From: Bacteroidota bacterium
GTDB taxonomy: Bacteria; Bacteroidota; Bacteroidia; Sphingobacteriales; Sphingobacteriaceae
NCBI GenBank assembly: GCA_013288685.1
Contig: JABDBM010000038.1
Location: 1 to 36,043, forward strand
Length of the DNA stretch: 36,043 nt
Direction of reading: 5' to 3'
Part shown: in pieces, positions 1 to 8,617 of the stretch
Layout of the letters: the number at the start of each line of letters is the position of its first letter
Numbering within the stretch: the first letter of the stretch is position 1
Made by a program: the position numbers and the translations under genes
Notes under the pieces: generated by a model
Told to the model about the DNA's origin: nothing
Seen by the model: the letters and a program-made list of their open reading frames with translations, nothing else
The model's database searches: none

Positions 1-112
1 GCGTCTGCTCCTGATTGCCGTATAATTCTCTTTCCTTACTGTTGATGGCATCTAAGCCCGGGGCGTCATCTTCGTTGTAGGTTTCTTTGTAGATTTCTTT
101 TTTTGACTTCAT
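1..112 (-). CDS. 5' end of a probable suppressor-of-fused (SUFU) domain protein, truncated by the window edge
   Basis: An open frame on the minus strand starts at an ATG (complement of 110-112) and runs off the left edge, giving about 37 residues. The N-terminus reads MKSKKEIYKETYNEDDAPGL and continues with an acidic and polar stretch ending YGNQEQ. The combination 'DDAPG-(W/L)-DAI ... YG-QEP' is what I remember from the start of bacterial suppressor-of-fused domain proteins, which are soluble cytoplasmic proteins often found as immunity-type or stand-alone proteins. Only the first tenth or so of such a protein is visible, so the family call is an inference; the coding call is firmer because codon use is clean and the start is well placed. 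It is divergent from the DUF2809 gene, with about 46 bases of AT-rich DNA between the two starts. Confidence 0.55.
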   Translation of the reverse strand, partial: MKSKKEIYKETYNEDDAPGLDAINSKERELYGNQEQT

Positions 113-158
113 TGGATGGTTTAAATTATTTAAAATTACATATTCTTCTCTTTATTAC

Positions 159-539
159 ATGATAAAACCACGCGCGCTATATTTCATCCTGATTATCACT
201 ACTATAATTATCGGTATTCTCTCGCGGCATATCCCCGGGATTCCATTATTTATCGGCGATATACTTTGGGGCCTGATGGTTTATTTTATCATGCGATTTC
301 TGTTTATCCGCAAAACTATCAAATGGGCTATTGTAGCAAGTTTATTGTTTAGCTATTGCATTGAATTTAGCCAGCTATACCAGGCCCCCTGGATTAACAA
401 TATCAGGCACACCGTTTTAGGCGGGCTAATTTTGGGCGAAACGTTTTTATGGGGCGATATGCTGAGTTATACCATTGGTATTGCGATTGGGGTTTGGGCA
501 GAGAAAATTGTTGGGAGATTGAACACTCAAAGTAGCTGA
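159..539 (+). CDS. DUF2809 family integral membrane protein
   Basis: A 126-residue, strongly hydrophobic protein with about four membrane segments (roughly residues 5-23, 30-50, 55-72 and 95-118). The features I associate with DUF2809 are the early SRHIPGIP stretch, the GDILWGLMVYF segment and the polar GD in the last third (WGDMLSYTIG). Its length fits this small family. The biochemical role is unknown; I do not propose one. The 3' end overlaps the 3' end of the convergent DUF5655 gene by 13 bases, so the two genes must share or lack a terminator between them. Confidence 0.75.
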   Translation: MIKPRALYFILIITTIIIGILSRHIPGIPLFIGDILWGLMVYFIMRFLFIRKTIKWAIVASLLFSYCIEFSQLYQAPWINNIRHTVLGGLILGETFLWGDMLSYTIGIAIGVWAEKIVGRLNTQSS

Positions 540-928
540 TACGACTGATGAATCATTTTAAACAGCTGTGGTGTAATTTCAGCTACAGTCTTGAGCCGCA
601 CGTTGTTGGCATATTTTCCCGAATAGAGGGTGCTGTTGACTATCGGGAATCCGGTTTGGGCAGTTAACGAATAAAACTTTACGTCGAGCACCTTCTGCAT
701 GGGGCGAACAACCAGGAATGTTTTGCGGCGAACAAATACAATACAATTAGGTGAGGTGCTTACGAATACATCATTCCAATCGGCCACTTCGGCCAGCAAC
801 TTGTCAAAAACTAAAACCAGGTCGGCGGACCGGCCCTTAAACAAACTATCGACGCTCACCCTTGCGCAATAATGCGTTTGGTTTTCTTTTGCCAGTTCTC
901 TTTCGCATTTGGGGCAAACCCAACTCAT
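527..928 (-). CDS. DUF5655 domain protein with N-terminal zinc-ribbon-like motif
   Basis: A 133-residue soluble protein. The N-terminus has a two-part cysteine motif (WVCPKCERELAKENQTHYC) that looks like a small zinc knuckle; the rest is a compact domain with the alternating pattern I associate with DUF5655, a domain also found fused to DUF4287 or as a stand-alone protein. The SVDSLFKG segment after the zinc motif is typical. No catalytic residues are evident and the function is unknown. The gene is convergent with, and overlaps by 13 bases, the DUF2809 gene. The start ATG is the first Met and sits just before the cysteine motif, so it is probably correct. Confidence 0.7.
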   Translation of the reverse strand: MSWVCPKCERELAKENQTHYCARVSVDSLFKGRSADLVLVFDKLLAEVADWNDVFVSTSPNCIVFVRRKTFLVVRPMQKVLDVKFYSLTAQTGFPIVNSTLYSGKYANNVRLKTVAEITPQLFKMIHQSYQLL

Positions 929-1231
929 ATTGTTAAATTTTTCATGTTGACCGGGTGTTTAAATAACGTTTTTCCGGTTGCCTTAAAAATAAGCAAAATG
1001 TCATGTAAAAATTCGATGATTTACATTTTGATTTATGAAATTATTGTTTAAAATTTGATATAACCTTTTGATTTTCACCTATTAGCTATTCCTGTTGAAA
1101 ACCTATTGATTATCCGGAATTGGGTTGGGGCAATTTTCTTCAATTATCACCAATGTTCTTCGCTGCATTAAAACTGCTCCATGAAGTTAAAAATATATAA
1201 TTAATGGTTTAACGCTTATCTGTATAAAAAA
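929..1231. other. AT-rich intergenic region between divergent genes, no gene seen
   Basis: About 300 bases of strongly A+T-rich DNA lie between the DUF5655 gene (reading left) and the small secreted protein gene (reading right). It should hold both promoters, but I could not pick a convincing TAnnTTTG -7 box on either strand. No ORF, RNA fold or repeat stood out. Confidence 0.6.
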
Positions 1232-1672
1232 ATGAAAACAAAATTAACTTTTATCGTATGCGTACTCGCCGGTACAATAGCTGTTTCTACAGAGTGCAAA
1301 GCACAATCAGAGTTGTCGCCAAACGCCAGGCATGTGCTCGATTCATTGAAAATAACCGATGCCGATGAAATTCAAATTTGCACGTTATATGATGATGCTG
1401 TAAGTGAATATTTAACAGAACTGAAGCAATATACTACCACTAATACCAAGCCAACCGATGCCCAAACGGCCGAAATAAATAAAAAATTTCAGCAACGGCA
1501 AAAAGAAATACAACCCCAAATTGAAAGCTTCAAAAAAAAGGTAGCAGCAAACTATCAGCAGCTAATGACCTTTGTTCAATTTTGCAGCTATGAATCCATG
1601 AGGGTGGTAGGCGGTGTTTCACAATATCAACCGGGCTTGTACAAAAACTACCCGGTACCGGCCAATCATTAA
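1232..1672 (+). CDS. small secreted protein of unknown function, helical
   Basis: A 146-residue protein with a clear signal peptide (hydrophobic core at about residues 5-19, then a likely cleavage after CKA-Q near residue 24). The mature part is hydrophilic, rich in Gln, Lys and Thr, with a stretch at about 75-115 (NKKFQQRQKEIQPQIESFKK) predicted by eye to be helical and coiled-coil-like. This resembles the many periplasmic helical proteins of Bacteroidota, but I do not recognise a named family. The gene stands alone. Its start is preceded by an A-run (aaaaaaaATG) as is usual in this phylum. Confidence 0.7.
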   Translation: MKTKLTFIVCVLAGTIAVSTECKAQSELSPNARHVLDSLKITDADEIQICTLYDDAVSEYLTELKQYTTTNTKPTDAQTAEINKKFQQRQKEIQPQIESFKKKVAANYQQLMTFVQFCSYESMRVVGGVSQYQPGLYKNYPVPANH

Positions 1673-1733
1673 AAAATTGCAGTAATTTAAAAGTAGCTCC
1701 CGCTGATTTTTTAATTGCTATTTGAAGTCAGCT

Positions 1734-1768
1734 GGCATACACGGGTACTTTCCGGACCAGTGTATGCC
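1734..1768. repeat. inverted repeat in convergent gap, possible weak terminator
   Basis: GGCATACAC at 1734-1742 is the exact complement of GTGTATGCC at 1760-1768, leaving a 17-base loop. It lies between two convergent genes, where a bidirectional terminator would be expected, but there is no clear T-run right after the stem on either strand. Confidence 0.4.
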
Positions 1769-1800
1769 TCAACTTATCAGTTTCAAAAAAGGTGCCCCTA

Positions 1801-3123
1801 TTATTTAAATCCCAGACTTAAGGAAACCACATTGGATACTAAGTTAGTGTTTTGCGCATAATGCCCGTACCTTATTTCAAGCTCGTGCAGGTTTTGCCAG
1901 CCCAACACGCCCTTTGGTGGTGCTATTCTGAAACCTACGCCAAAAAACTGGCTGTTAAACTTTGCATATTCATAATTGCTGGTATAAAATTCATCCGAAG
2001 CACTATGTCCCTCGTAAGGTGAAAAATACCGGGCTGCCGATTGGGTATAATACCGGTAAAAAGGCGAGACGGAAAAGAAAGGTGTAACCTTATAAACCAC
2101 TTCCAGGTTCGCTGTGTTGGCGCGGGTTCCCCAATTATCGGCATAGTAACGGTAATAGGACCGCAGAATAATATTGTCGCCCAGGAAATAGTTAGCTCTG
2201 AAACCTATAGGGATTTTAAAACGGGACGATGGTAATTTTTCAATCGTGTCTTTTCCGTTCGAAAAATACACGCGGTGAAAAGGCAAACTTAAATAGCCGT
2301 TTTGCGCCACCAAATCGGCCAGGAACATTACCTGTAACCTGGAGTTCACAATCTGCGAATAACCAAACGAGGCCGAATAGGTGTCCCTCGGCTTGGTAGG
2401 AAGACTGGGTTTTGATATGCTCCCTCCGTTGCTTAACACCAGATTGCCACTGGCAGTGGTAATGTAAGTTGTCCCGGTAGACACGGGCGTAATAGCCGGT
2501 ATAAACTCAGACGGATAAATGAGCGTTACGTGATCGAGGTATGCTTGCGCTTTAAAGCTGAACTCACCGTTTTTATCGGCGGTCTTCTTTGAAAAGTGGA
2601 CGTCGGCTCCTAACGACTTATAATTATATTCGCCCGAATAATAAACGCCAATGCCAAAGGTGTTCCCGGTTTTATTGTTTTCAGCGGTCCAGTCAAATGA
2701 TGGATAAAGCCTTGTACCACCCTGTTTGCCCAGCCCGGTTGTAGTTACAAATGCCGATGATGCCGAGCTATGATGATCAAAACCCAGGCCTAACGAAAGG
2801 GTATTTTTATTCCCATTGTCGCCAATCCAAAACAGCTTTATATCCAATCCATTAGAAACATCAGTAACCTTTTCGGTGCCAATACCACCTGTTATGGCCG
2901 AATGGTCGCCGTGCTGCCAGTAATAGCTGGAGACCAGGTTTATTTCATCCAGTCTTAACCTTCTCGGGTTAACATCCTGCCCCGTGTCCGGATCTATTTT
3001 AATAGGTTCATATAAGGTAAACGGGTTAGCGTTATGGCTTGTATCTTCTTTGATTTTTTGGGCATAAACACTAACGCGGCACAACAGCGCAAATCCAAAG
3101 AACGATAAGAAAACTTTTTTCAT
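1801..3123 (-). CDS. DUF3570 outer-membrane beta-barrel protein
   Basis: A 440-residue protein with a signal peptide (residues 1-21, ending VYA-Q) followed by many amphipathic beta strands ending with the aromatic or hydrophobic C-terminal pattern usual for outer-membrane barrels (VVSLSLGFK). The early segment DEINLVSSYYWQHGDHSAITGGIGTE is close to the signature stretch of DUF3570 proteins. Family members are usually encoded with an ApbE-type flavinyltransferase, a thioredoxin-like protein and a DUF4266 lipoprotein; none of these partners is adjacent here. The biochemical role is unknown; export or metal/redox-related envelope roles have been suggested from context only. Confidence 0.8.
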   Translation of the reverse strand: MKKVFLSFFGFALLCRVSVYAQKIKEDTSHNANPFTLYEPIKIDPDTGQDVNPRRLRLDEINLVSSYYWQHGDHSAITGGIGTEKVTDVSNGLDIKLFWIGDNGNKNTLSLGLGFDHHSSASSAFVTTTGLGKQGGTRLYPSFDWTAENNKTGNTFGIGVYYSGEYNYKSLGADVHFSKKTADKNGEFSFKAQAYLDHVTLIYPSEFIPAITPVSTGTTYITTASGNLVLSNGGSISKPSLPTKPRDTYSASFGYSQIVNSRLQVMFLADLVAQNGYLSLPFHRVYFSNGKDTIEKLPSSRFKIPIGFRANYFLGDNIILRSYYRYYADNWGTRANTANLEVVYKVTPFFSVSPFYRYYTQSAARYFSPYEGHSASDEFYTSNYEYAKFNSQFFGVGFRIAPPKGVLGWQNLHELEIRYGHYAQNTNLVSNVVSLSLGFK

Positions 3124-3353
3124 GTGGGGTAAGGGGGGTTATGTAATATCCAGCCATTGAAATGTAACAGCAATCTTACCGGGAGAATCTGAAGACAGGC
3201 TGAAGTTGTGGACCGATCAAGATATGAAGGGCCTTATTTAACATTTATTAACTATTAAAGATTTAATTTGCCCTGTCCTAAAAGCCCTATTGCATCCATC
3301 ACATTTATAATTAACTTAGCTACAGTTATTTATCAATTTAAACCAAAAAAATC

Positions 3354-3863
3354 ATGAGAAAATTTATTGGCCGGGCTGCCGTACTTTGTGCTGGCCTGGC
3401 ATTATTTATTGGATGCAGTCACTCGGGTACCGTGAAATTAACCGATGGGAGTTCAAGCCCTGCCGCATTTGATAGTGTTGCCGTAAAAAAGGTAATTGAT
3501 TCGGTAAATCAAAGCTTTGCACAATATCTCGCCAAAGGCGATTCTGTGGCGCTTGCTAACTGCTACAGTACAGACGCTAAGTTTATGGGGGCGAACATGC
3601 CGGCAGTAGTGGGCCGAAAGAACATACAAACGTTATTTTCGGGCTTTATAAAAGGAGGCGTAACTAAAATAGCCATAACCAGCACCGGCGTATGGGGCAG
3701 CGAAAATGGGGCAGCCGAAGAGGGTACCTATACCCTTGCCACCAAAGACGGGCACCAGGTTGACAAAGGAAAATATATAGTGCTTTGGAAAAAGGAAGAC
3801 GGCCAATGGAAATTATTCCGGGATTGCGGTAATTCAGATTTGCCGCTGCCTGCAGCCAAATAA
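3354..3863 (+). CDS. SnoaL/DUF4440 (NTF2-like) lipoprotein
   Basis: A 169-residue protein with a lipoprotein signal peptide: basic start, hydrophobic core and a lipobox ending at Cys21 (LFIGC). The mature part, from about residue 45, carries the NTF2-like pattern: a helix with D-x-V-A-L-A, then YSTDAKFMG, a central GRKNIQ, and the late strand GKYIVLWKKEDGQWKLFRD that is typical of SnoaL/DUF4440/YybH-type folds. These often serve as small-molecule binding or dimerising domains; no specific substrate can be read from the sequence. Predicted to be anchored at the cell envelope. It is divergent from the DUF3570 gene (230 bases between) and convergent with the kinase gene downstream. Confidence 0.7.
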   Translation: MRKFIGRAAVLCAGLALFIGCSHSGTVKLTDGSSSPAAFDSVAVKKVIDSVNQSFAQYLAKGDSVALANCYSTDAKFMGANMPAVVGRKNIQTLFSGFIKGGVTKIAITSTGVWGSENGAAEEGTYTLATKDGHQVDKGKYIVLWKKEDGQWKLFRDCGNSDLPLPAAK

Positions 3864-3876
3864 CCAGGGTATCCGG

Positions 3877-3917
3877 AGTTGCGAAGTTGCAGGCATCGGA
3901 AGCACTACTTCGCAACT
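3877..3917. terminator. bidirectional hairpin terminator between convergent genes
   Basis: AGTTGCGAAGT (3877-3887) pairs perfectly with ACTTCGCAACT (3907-3917), an 11-bp stem with a 19-base loop. It is followed on the plus strand by TCTAAAAAAC, and it ends just before the stop codon of the minus-strand kinase gene (3919). Placement between two convergent genes supports a transcription-stop role for the plus-strand lipoprotein gene and possibly both genes. Confidence 0.6.
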
Positions 3918-3918
3918 T

Positions 3919-6654
3919 CTAAAAAACAATAGTAAATGTTGTACCCACGTTGGGTTCGCTTTCAACTGAAATACGGCCGCCAAAAGTTTCAATTTGAGTT
4001 TTGGTCATAAACAGTCCCACACCTTTGCTATCAAACCCTTTATGGAAGGTAGCATTTAATCCAAACAGCTTTTTCCGGTGAAGTTGTAAATCAATGCCCA
4101 GTCCGTTATCGCTAAAAGTGAGGATCACATTACCATCTTTCTTATCGGCAGTGATGGTTACTTGAGGCCGAACACCGGGCTTACTGTACTTTAGCGAGTT
4201 ACTGACCATATTGTAAAATATACTTTCGAGATACATTTTCGGGAATTTCATCTCGTCAATCTTAAAATCTGTAGTAATTACAGCGTTTTTAGCAATAATC
4301 TGCCCTTTTAACATCCGTTCAACGGCTTCTACCATTTTATGCAGGTTACAATCGTCAAAAGCAATATTATAGTTTGTTCGTACTTCCAGCACTTTCATCA
4401 ACTCGTTCAAAGTATCAATCAATGTGGTACTCGATTGTTTTAACAAGGGCATCAGTTCGGCCTTCTCTAACTCATCGCCCGATTCTGCAATCATATTTAA
4501 CATCAAATCAATACTGCCGGCAGGGCCGCGCAGGTTATGTGCCACAATGCGGTTAAAATCTTCAAACTGGCTTATGCGGTTTTCCAGGTCGAGCGCTCTT
4601 TTGTATTCGTCAATATCACTGCCCGATCCAAACCATTTTACTATTTGGCCTGATTCACTCTTCATCGGGATAGCCCGCACCAGGTGCCATTTATAAACAC
4701 CATCGGCGGCCCTTTTAAAACGGAGTTCAGCCTGGTATGAATCTCTTGAATTTACTGACCGCTCCCACTCTTTTAAATCTACCTGTACGTCATCGGGGTG
4801 CAGCACGGTTGCCCAACCCTGGCTCATTGTTTCCTCCAGCGTAAGCCCGGTATAATCAAACCAATATTTATTATAATGATCCGGACGGCCGTCGGGCTTT
4901 GATGTCCAAACTATTTGCGGGATCGAATCGGCAAGAAATTTAAACTCCTGTATCTTTTCTATGGTTCGATCCTGCTTTTCAATCAATTCTATTTGCTCAA
5001 CCATTACATCATTCAACCGCTCCTGGGTTTCTAACGATCGGCGCAGGGCCATTTGCGCCAGCTTATAATTGTTAATATCCTGAAAAGTGCCGAACAGCCG
5101 CTTACACACACCATGCTCAAACTCCGCATTGCCAATTGCGCTTACCCAAATATCTTCGCCTGCGGCATTGGTTATTTGCACTTCAAGATCCCATTTTCCG
5201 CCGTGTGCAATGGCTTGTTTAATTCCGGATATCAGCTTTTCACGGCTTTCCCCTTCCTTGTAAAAAAGCATAGCAGTATCCAGGTTCGGTTCAAAATCAG
5301 GCGGAACACCGTGTATCTCCTTTGTTACCGAAGTCCAAAACAATTTTCTACTCCGCACATCTAATTCCCATCCCCCTACGCGCGCAACCTGGTTGGTTTC
5401 TTCCAGCATGTGGGTTGTGCGCTTTAATTCTTTCTCCAAATTATGGCGGTCGGTTATGTCTGTCCCATTAACTATTACATAAAGTCCCAGGTCCGGGCTA
5501 TTTTCTAACACGCTATTGTAAAGCCACATCCTTACCGACCCATCTTTTTGAACGGTTGAGGTTTGTCCTTTTAAAATGCCTTCGTTTTTTATATTGTTAA
5601 GATAGGCGTCAATGTTCTTCCTGCGGTCGGCCGGCACAATATGGTACAACGTCATGGTCAAAATTTCCTCCCTGGTATATCCCAAAATAAAAGCCCCCGC
5701 ATCGTTTACCGACAAAAAATTGCCGTTCATGTCGTGAGTATACATCAAACCCAGCGAGTGCTCAAAAAACACCCTGAATCTTTCTTCGCTGGCTGTAAGC
5801 AACTGTTCTTTCAGTTTCAGGTCGGATACGTCGCGGCCAATACCAAAGATATTCCCGGTTTCTTTTTCAGGCGTCGAGGTCCATTCTATTATTTTATAAC
5901 TACCATCGCTACATTTAAAGCGTTGTAAAAAATTGCTGGTTTCGTGGCCGCCGCCTGCAATTTTAACTAACTCTTGCGCGGTGCTTTCAATATCATCAGG
6001 ATGATAAAACTCAAACGACGATGTGTTTAACAGGTGTTCTTTACTCCATCCAAAAGTTTTGGTAAATGCGGGATTTATTTTTTTAAAATAACCGTCGAGA
6101 CCGCCAATAAACACGAGATCGTTTGATAGTTTAAATAGCTTTTCGAAGCTGCGCAACTCTTCTCTCAACCGGCGGTCAACTATTAACGAAATTACTTCTT
6201 CGGCAAGTAGTTCCAGTGATCGTTTTTGTTTGGGACTCAACTTTTTTGGAATCCGGTCAACTACACATAACGAGCCCAGGGCGTATCCTTCCGGGTCAAC
6301 TAATGGATAGCCCGCATAAAAACGGACGTGATAATCGCCGGTGACCAGCATGTTGTCTTTAAAACGATCATCGCGGGTGGCATCTGATACCTCAAAAAAG
6401 GCATCATCCATTATGGTATAATTACAAAAAGCCAAATCTCTTGGCGTTTCGCTCGCACTAATTCCTACCGACGACTTAAACCACTGCCGGTGTTCGTCGA
6501 TGAGCGTAACAAGCGAGATAGGCACATCACAAATTAGCGACGCGAGTTCGGTAATGCGGTCAAAATCGTACTCCTTTAATGAATCTAATATTTCATAGTT
6601 CCGAAGTGCTCTTAGCCGGTCTTGTTCGTTATGTGGTATCGGACGTATTTTCAC
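3919..6654 (-). CDS. multi-PAS sensor histidine kinase with N-terminal GAF domain
   Basis: A 911-residue soluble kinase with no membrane segment. Domains in order: GAF at about 20-160, then four PAS domains at about 165-280, 285-400, 410-530 and 565-685, a short coiled linker, a HisKA-type dimerisation helix with the phospho-acceptor His706 in AHNLRGP, and a HATPase_c domain (N box FYNMVSNSLKYS near 813-824, G1 box SDNGLGID near 848-855, G2 GVGLFMTK near 878-885). The HNLRGP form of the H box is common in Bacteroidota PAS kinases. No response regulator is adjacent, so the partner is unknown. The start is a GTG codon immediately before KIRPIPHNEQDRL, which matches the usual start of such GAF kinases. 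The signal sensed cannot be inferred. Confidence 0.9.
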   Translation of the reverse strand: MKIRPIPHNEQDRLRALRNYEILDSLKEYDFDRITELASLICDVPISLVTLIDEHRQWFKSSVGISASETPRDLAFCNYTIMDDAFFEVSDATRDDRFKDNMLVTGDYHVRFYAGYPLVDPEGYALGSLCVVDRIPKKLSPKQKRSLELLAEEVISLIVDRRLREELRSFEKLFKLSNDLVFIGGLDGYFKKINPAFTKTFGWSKEHLLNTSSFEFYHPDDIESTAQELVKIAGGGHETSNFLQRFKCSDGSYKIIEWTSTPEKETGNIFGIGRDVSDLKLKEQLLTASEERFRVFFEHSLGLMYTHDMNGNFLSVNDAGAFILGYTREEILTMTLYHIVPADRRKNIDAYLNNIKNEGILKGQTSTVQKDGSVRMWLYNSVLENSPDLGLYVIVNGTDITDRHNLEKELKRTTHMLEETNQVARVGGWELDVRSRKLFWTSVTKEIHGVPPDFEPNLDTAMLFYKEGESREKLISGIKQAIAHGGKWDLEVQITNAAGEDIWVSAIGNAEFEHGVCKRLFGTFQDINNYKLAQMALRRSLETQERLNDVMVEQIELIEKQDRTIEKIQEFKFLADSIPQIVWTSKPDGRPDHYNKYWFDYTGLTLEETMSQGWATVLHPDDVQVDLKEWERSVNSRDSYQAELRFKRAADGVYKWHLVRAIPMKSESGQIVKWFGSGSDIDEYKRALDLENRISQFEDFNRIVAHNLRGPAGSIDLMLNMIAESGDELEKAELMPLLKQSSTTLIDTLNELMKVLEVRTNYNIAFDDCNLHKMVEAVERMLKGQIIAKNAVITTDFKIDEMKFPKMYLESIFYNMVSNSLKYSKPGVRPQVTITADKKDGNVILTFSDNGLGIDLQLHRKKLFGLNATFHKGFDSKGVGLFMTKTQIETFGGRISVESEPNVGTTFTIVF

Positions 6655-6811
6655 TTATTTAACAGCAAGGTAATTCAAACTAAAAAAATGGCAGTAGTTT
6701 TAGTTTGGCGATAGCCAAGAATACGTAAATATGGCGATTTAAATTTCAGTTAATGAAAAAGACAGCGTAAAAATCGCACATATAACCATAACTGAACAAG
6801 CCACCCAACAA

Positions 6812-8617
6812 TTATTTCGTTTCTTTCTCCGCACGTCTCATCCGTCTTTCCGCCCGGCGCTCTATCCTTATTTGTTTTTTCTTTTTTCGCTCTTCCTTTT
6901 TTAGCGCCTGTTGCTTTACCAATTCGGCGGTTGCATCCTGCGTTTTTTTATCCAAACCTGCACAAGGTTTTATACCTGTTAGCAGGGTTTGCCACATAAA
7001 CTTAAAAAATGGCGTCTCGGCGGTGCGTATGTAATCCACATTAAATGAACGGGGACGCTCGCCCGGTTTGTCGGGGTTATTATGTTTAATAATAAACAGG
7101 TTGGCATAAAGTGAAGCTATTGTCCGCTTTTTCAAAGCATCCAAAACAGTGTCGGCCTTTAATATGTTTATTTTAAGGTTATTATACAATACCTGCACGT
7201 TTCCTGTAGCCTTTTGGCGGTTGGCGGTAATATTAAATGTCATTTGTTTTAATGTGCCGGTCACTATTTTCACCATGGCAAAAGGTTTAATAGCCGGGTT
7301 GGCCGCCTGCAGGTTCATTGGACCCAGTACTCCTTTATAGGTAAAACTATGGTTATCGTCAAGTAAACTAAATAGGAAACTGGCATCCAGTTTACCGCGG
7401 TTCATAAAATAGCTGGTAAACTGAACTGAGCAGCTGCTGTTTTTTTGCAGGGCCGTTTTGCTGGTAGTAATATTTAACGCCTGTGCACTGGTATTATTAA
7501 AGGATATGGTACCCGTTTCATGCGATTTCTGATTGTATTCGGTATATGACACATTTAACCGTTTGATGGTTATGGTATCAATCCGCATATCGGCATTAAT
7601 CTTATACAGCGCTACATTAGGGAAGGATTTAATTTTATCCATGCCATCGCGGTGATGTATTGGGTTGGCGAAAACGTTAAGGGCGCCATCGCTCATGGCC
7701 ATGTGCGTTGCCGTTAGTGTACGGTATTTATGATAACTTAAAAAGTCAAAATTATTTAACTGGCACGAATCGATCCGTAAGGTATACCGCTCATTGGGGC
7801 TTTTTTCAAAAAAGCCGTCACCTTTAAGGGGGTTAAGCGTTAAACCGGTAACATTTAATTGCGATTTTAACGTGGACAGTTTGATTGATTTTATTTGATA
7901 ATTGTACAAGCCATCTGCTGTTTTAGCGGTGTAGTCATTCACTTCGGCAACAATATCCCGGCAATAAAGCAATCGCGATTTATCGGTTTGTGTTACCGAA
8001 TCAATCAGCAAGTCAAAAGCGCTCAGGTTCATTTGTTTTAGTTCCGATACAGCCACCTTATTACCCGAGTAGTCTTCATACCTAAATTTAACATCGCCAA
8101 GCATAATACGGGCAATATGAATGGATCGCAGGCTTTTGGATATTTTTTGCCAGGCGGTGCGGTTATCTTTTAAAACAGTGTCCTTTGTGTGGTTTAGCTG
8201 GTAGCTTACGTTCAGTTCGGGTTGTTTAAGGGCAATTTCGCCTATTTCAACTTTTTGTTGAAAGTATAGTTTAAAAGGATGGATGTGCGACAATGTAAGT
8301 TGTTTTACCTGCAGTTGAACCAAATTATTGGGCGCCAGGTGTTGTTTCCGTTTGCGGTTATAAACAGCGGTATCGGGTTTCAGTACAATGTTATTGATAA
8401 CAATGGTGCCGCGCAAAACATGCAACTCGGCCGATGAAAAATCAACCCGGTACAAGCTATCGCTGCTTTTTAAAACAATGTCCCTTAGTTTTTTCTCTAA
8501 TATTGGTGACCAATACCTGTTAACAAATAGCGCAAGAATTAAAATTAATGCAGTAATTACAACAAGGGTAATAACGGATATTTTATGCCACCTGCGCTTT
8601 AAAAGTTTAAATACCAT
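6812..8617 (-). CDS. AsmA/DUF748-like envelope protein, paralogue B
   Basis: About 601 residues with one N-terminal membrane anchor (roughly residues 15-34) and a long beta-rich extracytoplasmic part that starts with the pattern W-x-PIL-x-x-x-L-x-x-(I/A)-(V/L)-LKSSDSLY, shared with the gene upstream. The general layout, a single N-terminal anchor followed by a long repetitive beta structure, recalls AsmA-like and DUF748 proteins implicated in lipid transfer or envelope assembly; the assignment is by style, not by a definite signature. The C-terminus is a highly basic tail rich in Lys, Arg and Glu (ERKKKKQIRIERRAERRMRR). The ATG at 8617 overlaps the upstream stop as TGATG, suggesting translational coupling. 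Confidence 0.6.
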   Translation of the reverse strand: MVFKLLKRRWHKISVITLVVITALILILALFVNRYWSPILEKKLRDIVLKSSDSLYRVDFSSAELHVLRGTIVINNIVLKPDTAVYNRKRKQHLAPNNLVQLQVKQLTLSHIHPFKLYFQQKVEIGEIALKQPELNVSYQLNHTKDTVLKDNRTAWQKISKSLRSIHIARIMLGDVKFRYEDYSGNKVAVSELKQMNLSAFDLLIDSVTQTDKSRLLYCRDIVAEVNDYTAKTADGLYNYQIKSIKLSTLKSQLNVTGLTLNPLKGDGFFEKSPNERYTLRIDSCQLNNFDFLSYHKYRTLTATHMAMSDGALNVFANPIHHRDGMDKIKSFPNVALYKINADMRIDTITIKRLNVSYTEYNQKSHETGTISFNNTSAQALNITTSKTALQKNSSCSVQFTSYFMNRGKLDASFLFSLLDDNHSFTYKGVLGPMNLQAANPAIKPFAMVKIVTGTLKQMTFNITANRQKATGNVQVLYNNLKINILKADTVLDALKKRTIASLYANLFIIKHNNPDKPGERPRSFNVDYIRTAETPFFKFMWQTLLTGIKPCAGLDKKTQDATAELVKQQALKKEERKKKKQIRIERRAERRMRRAEKETK

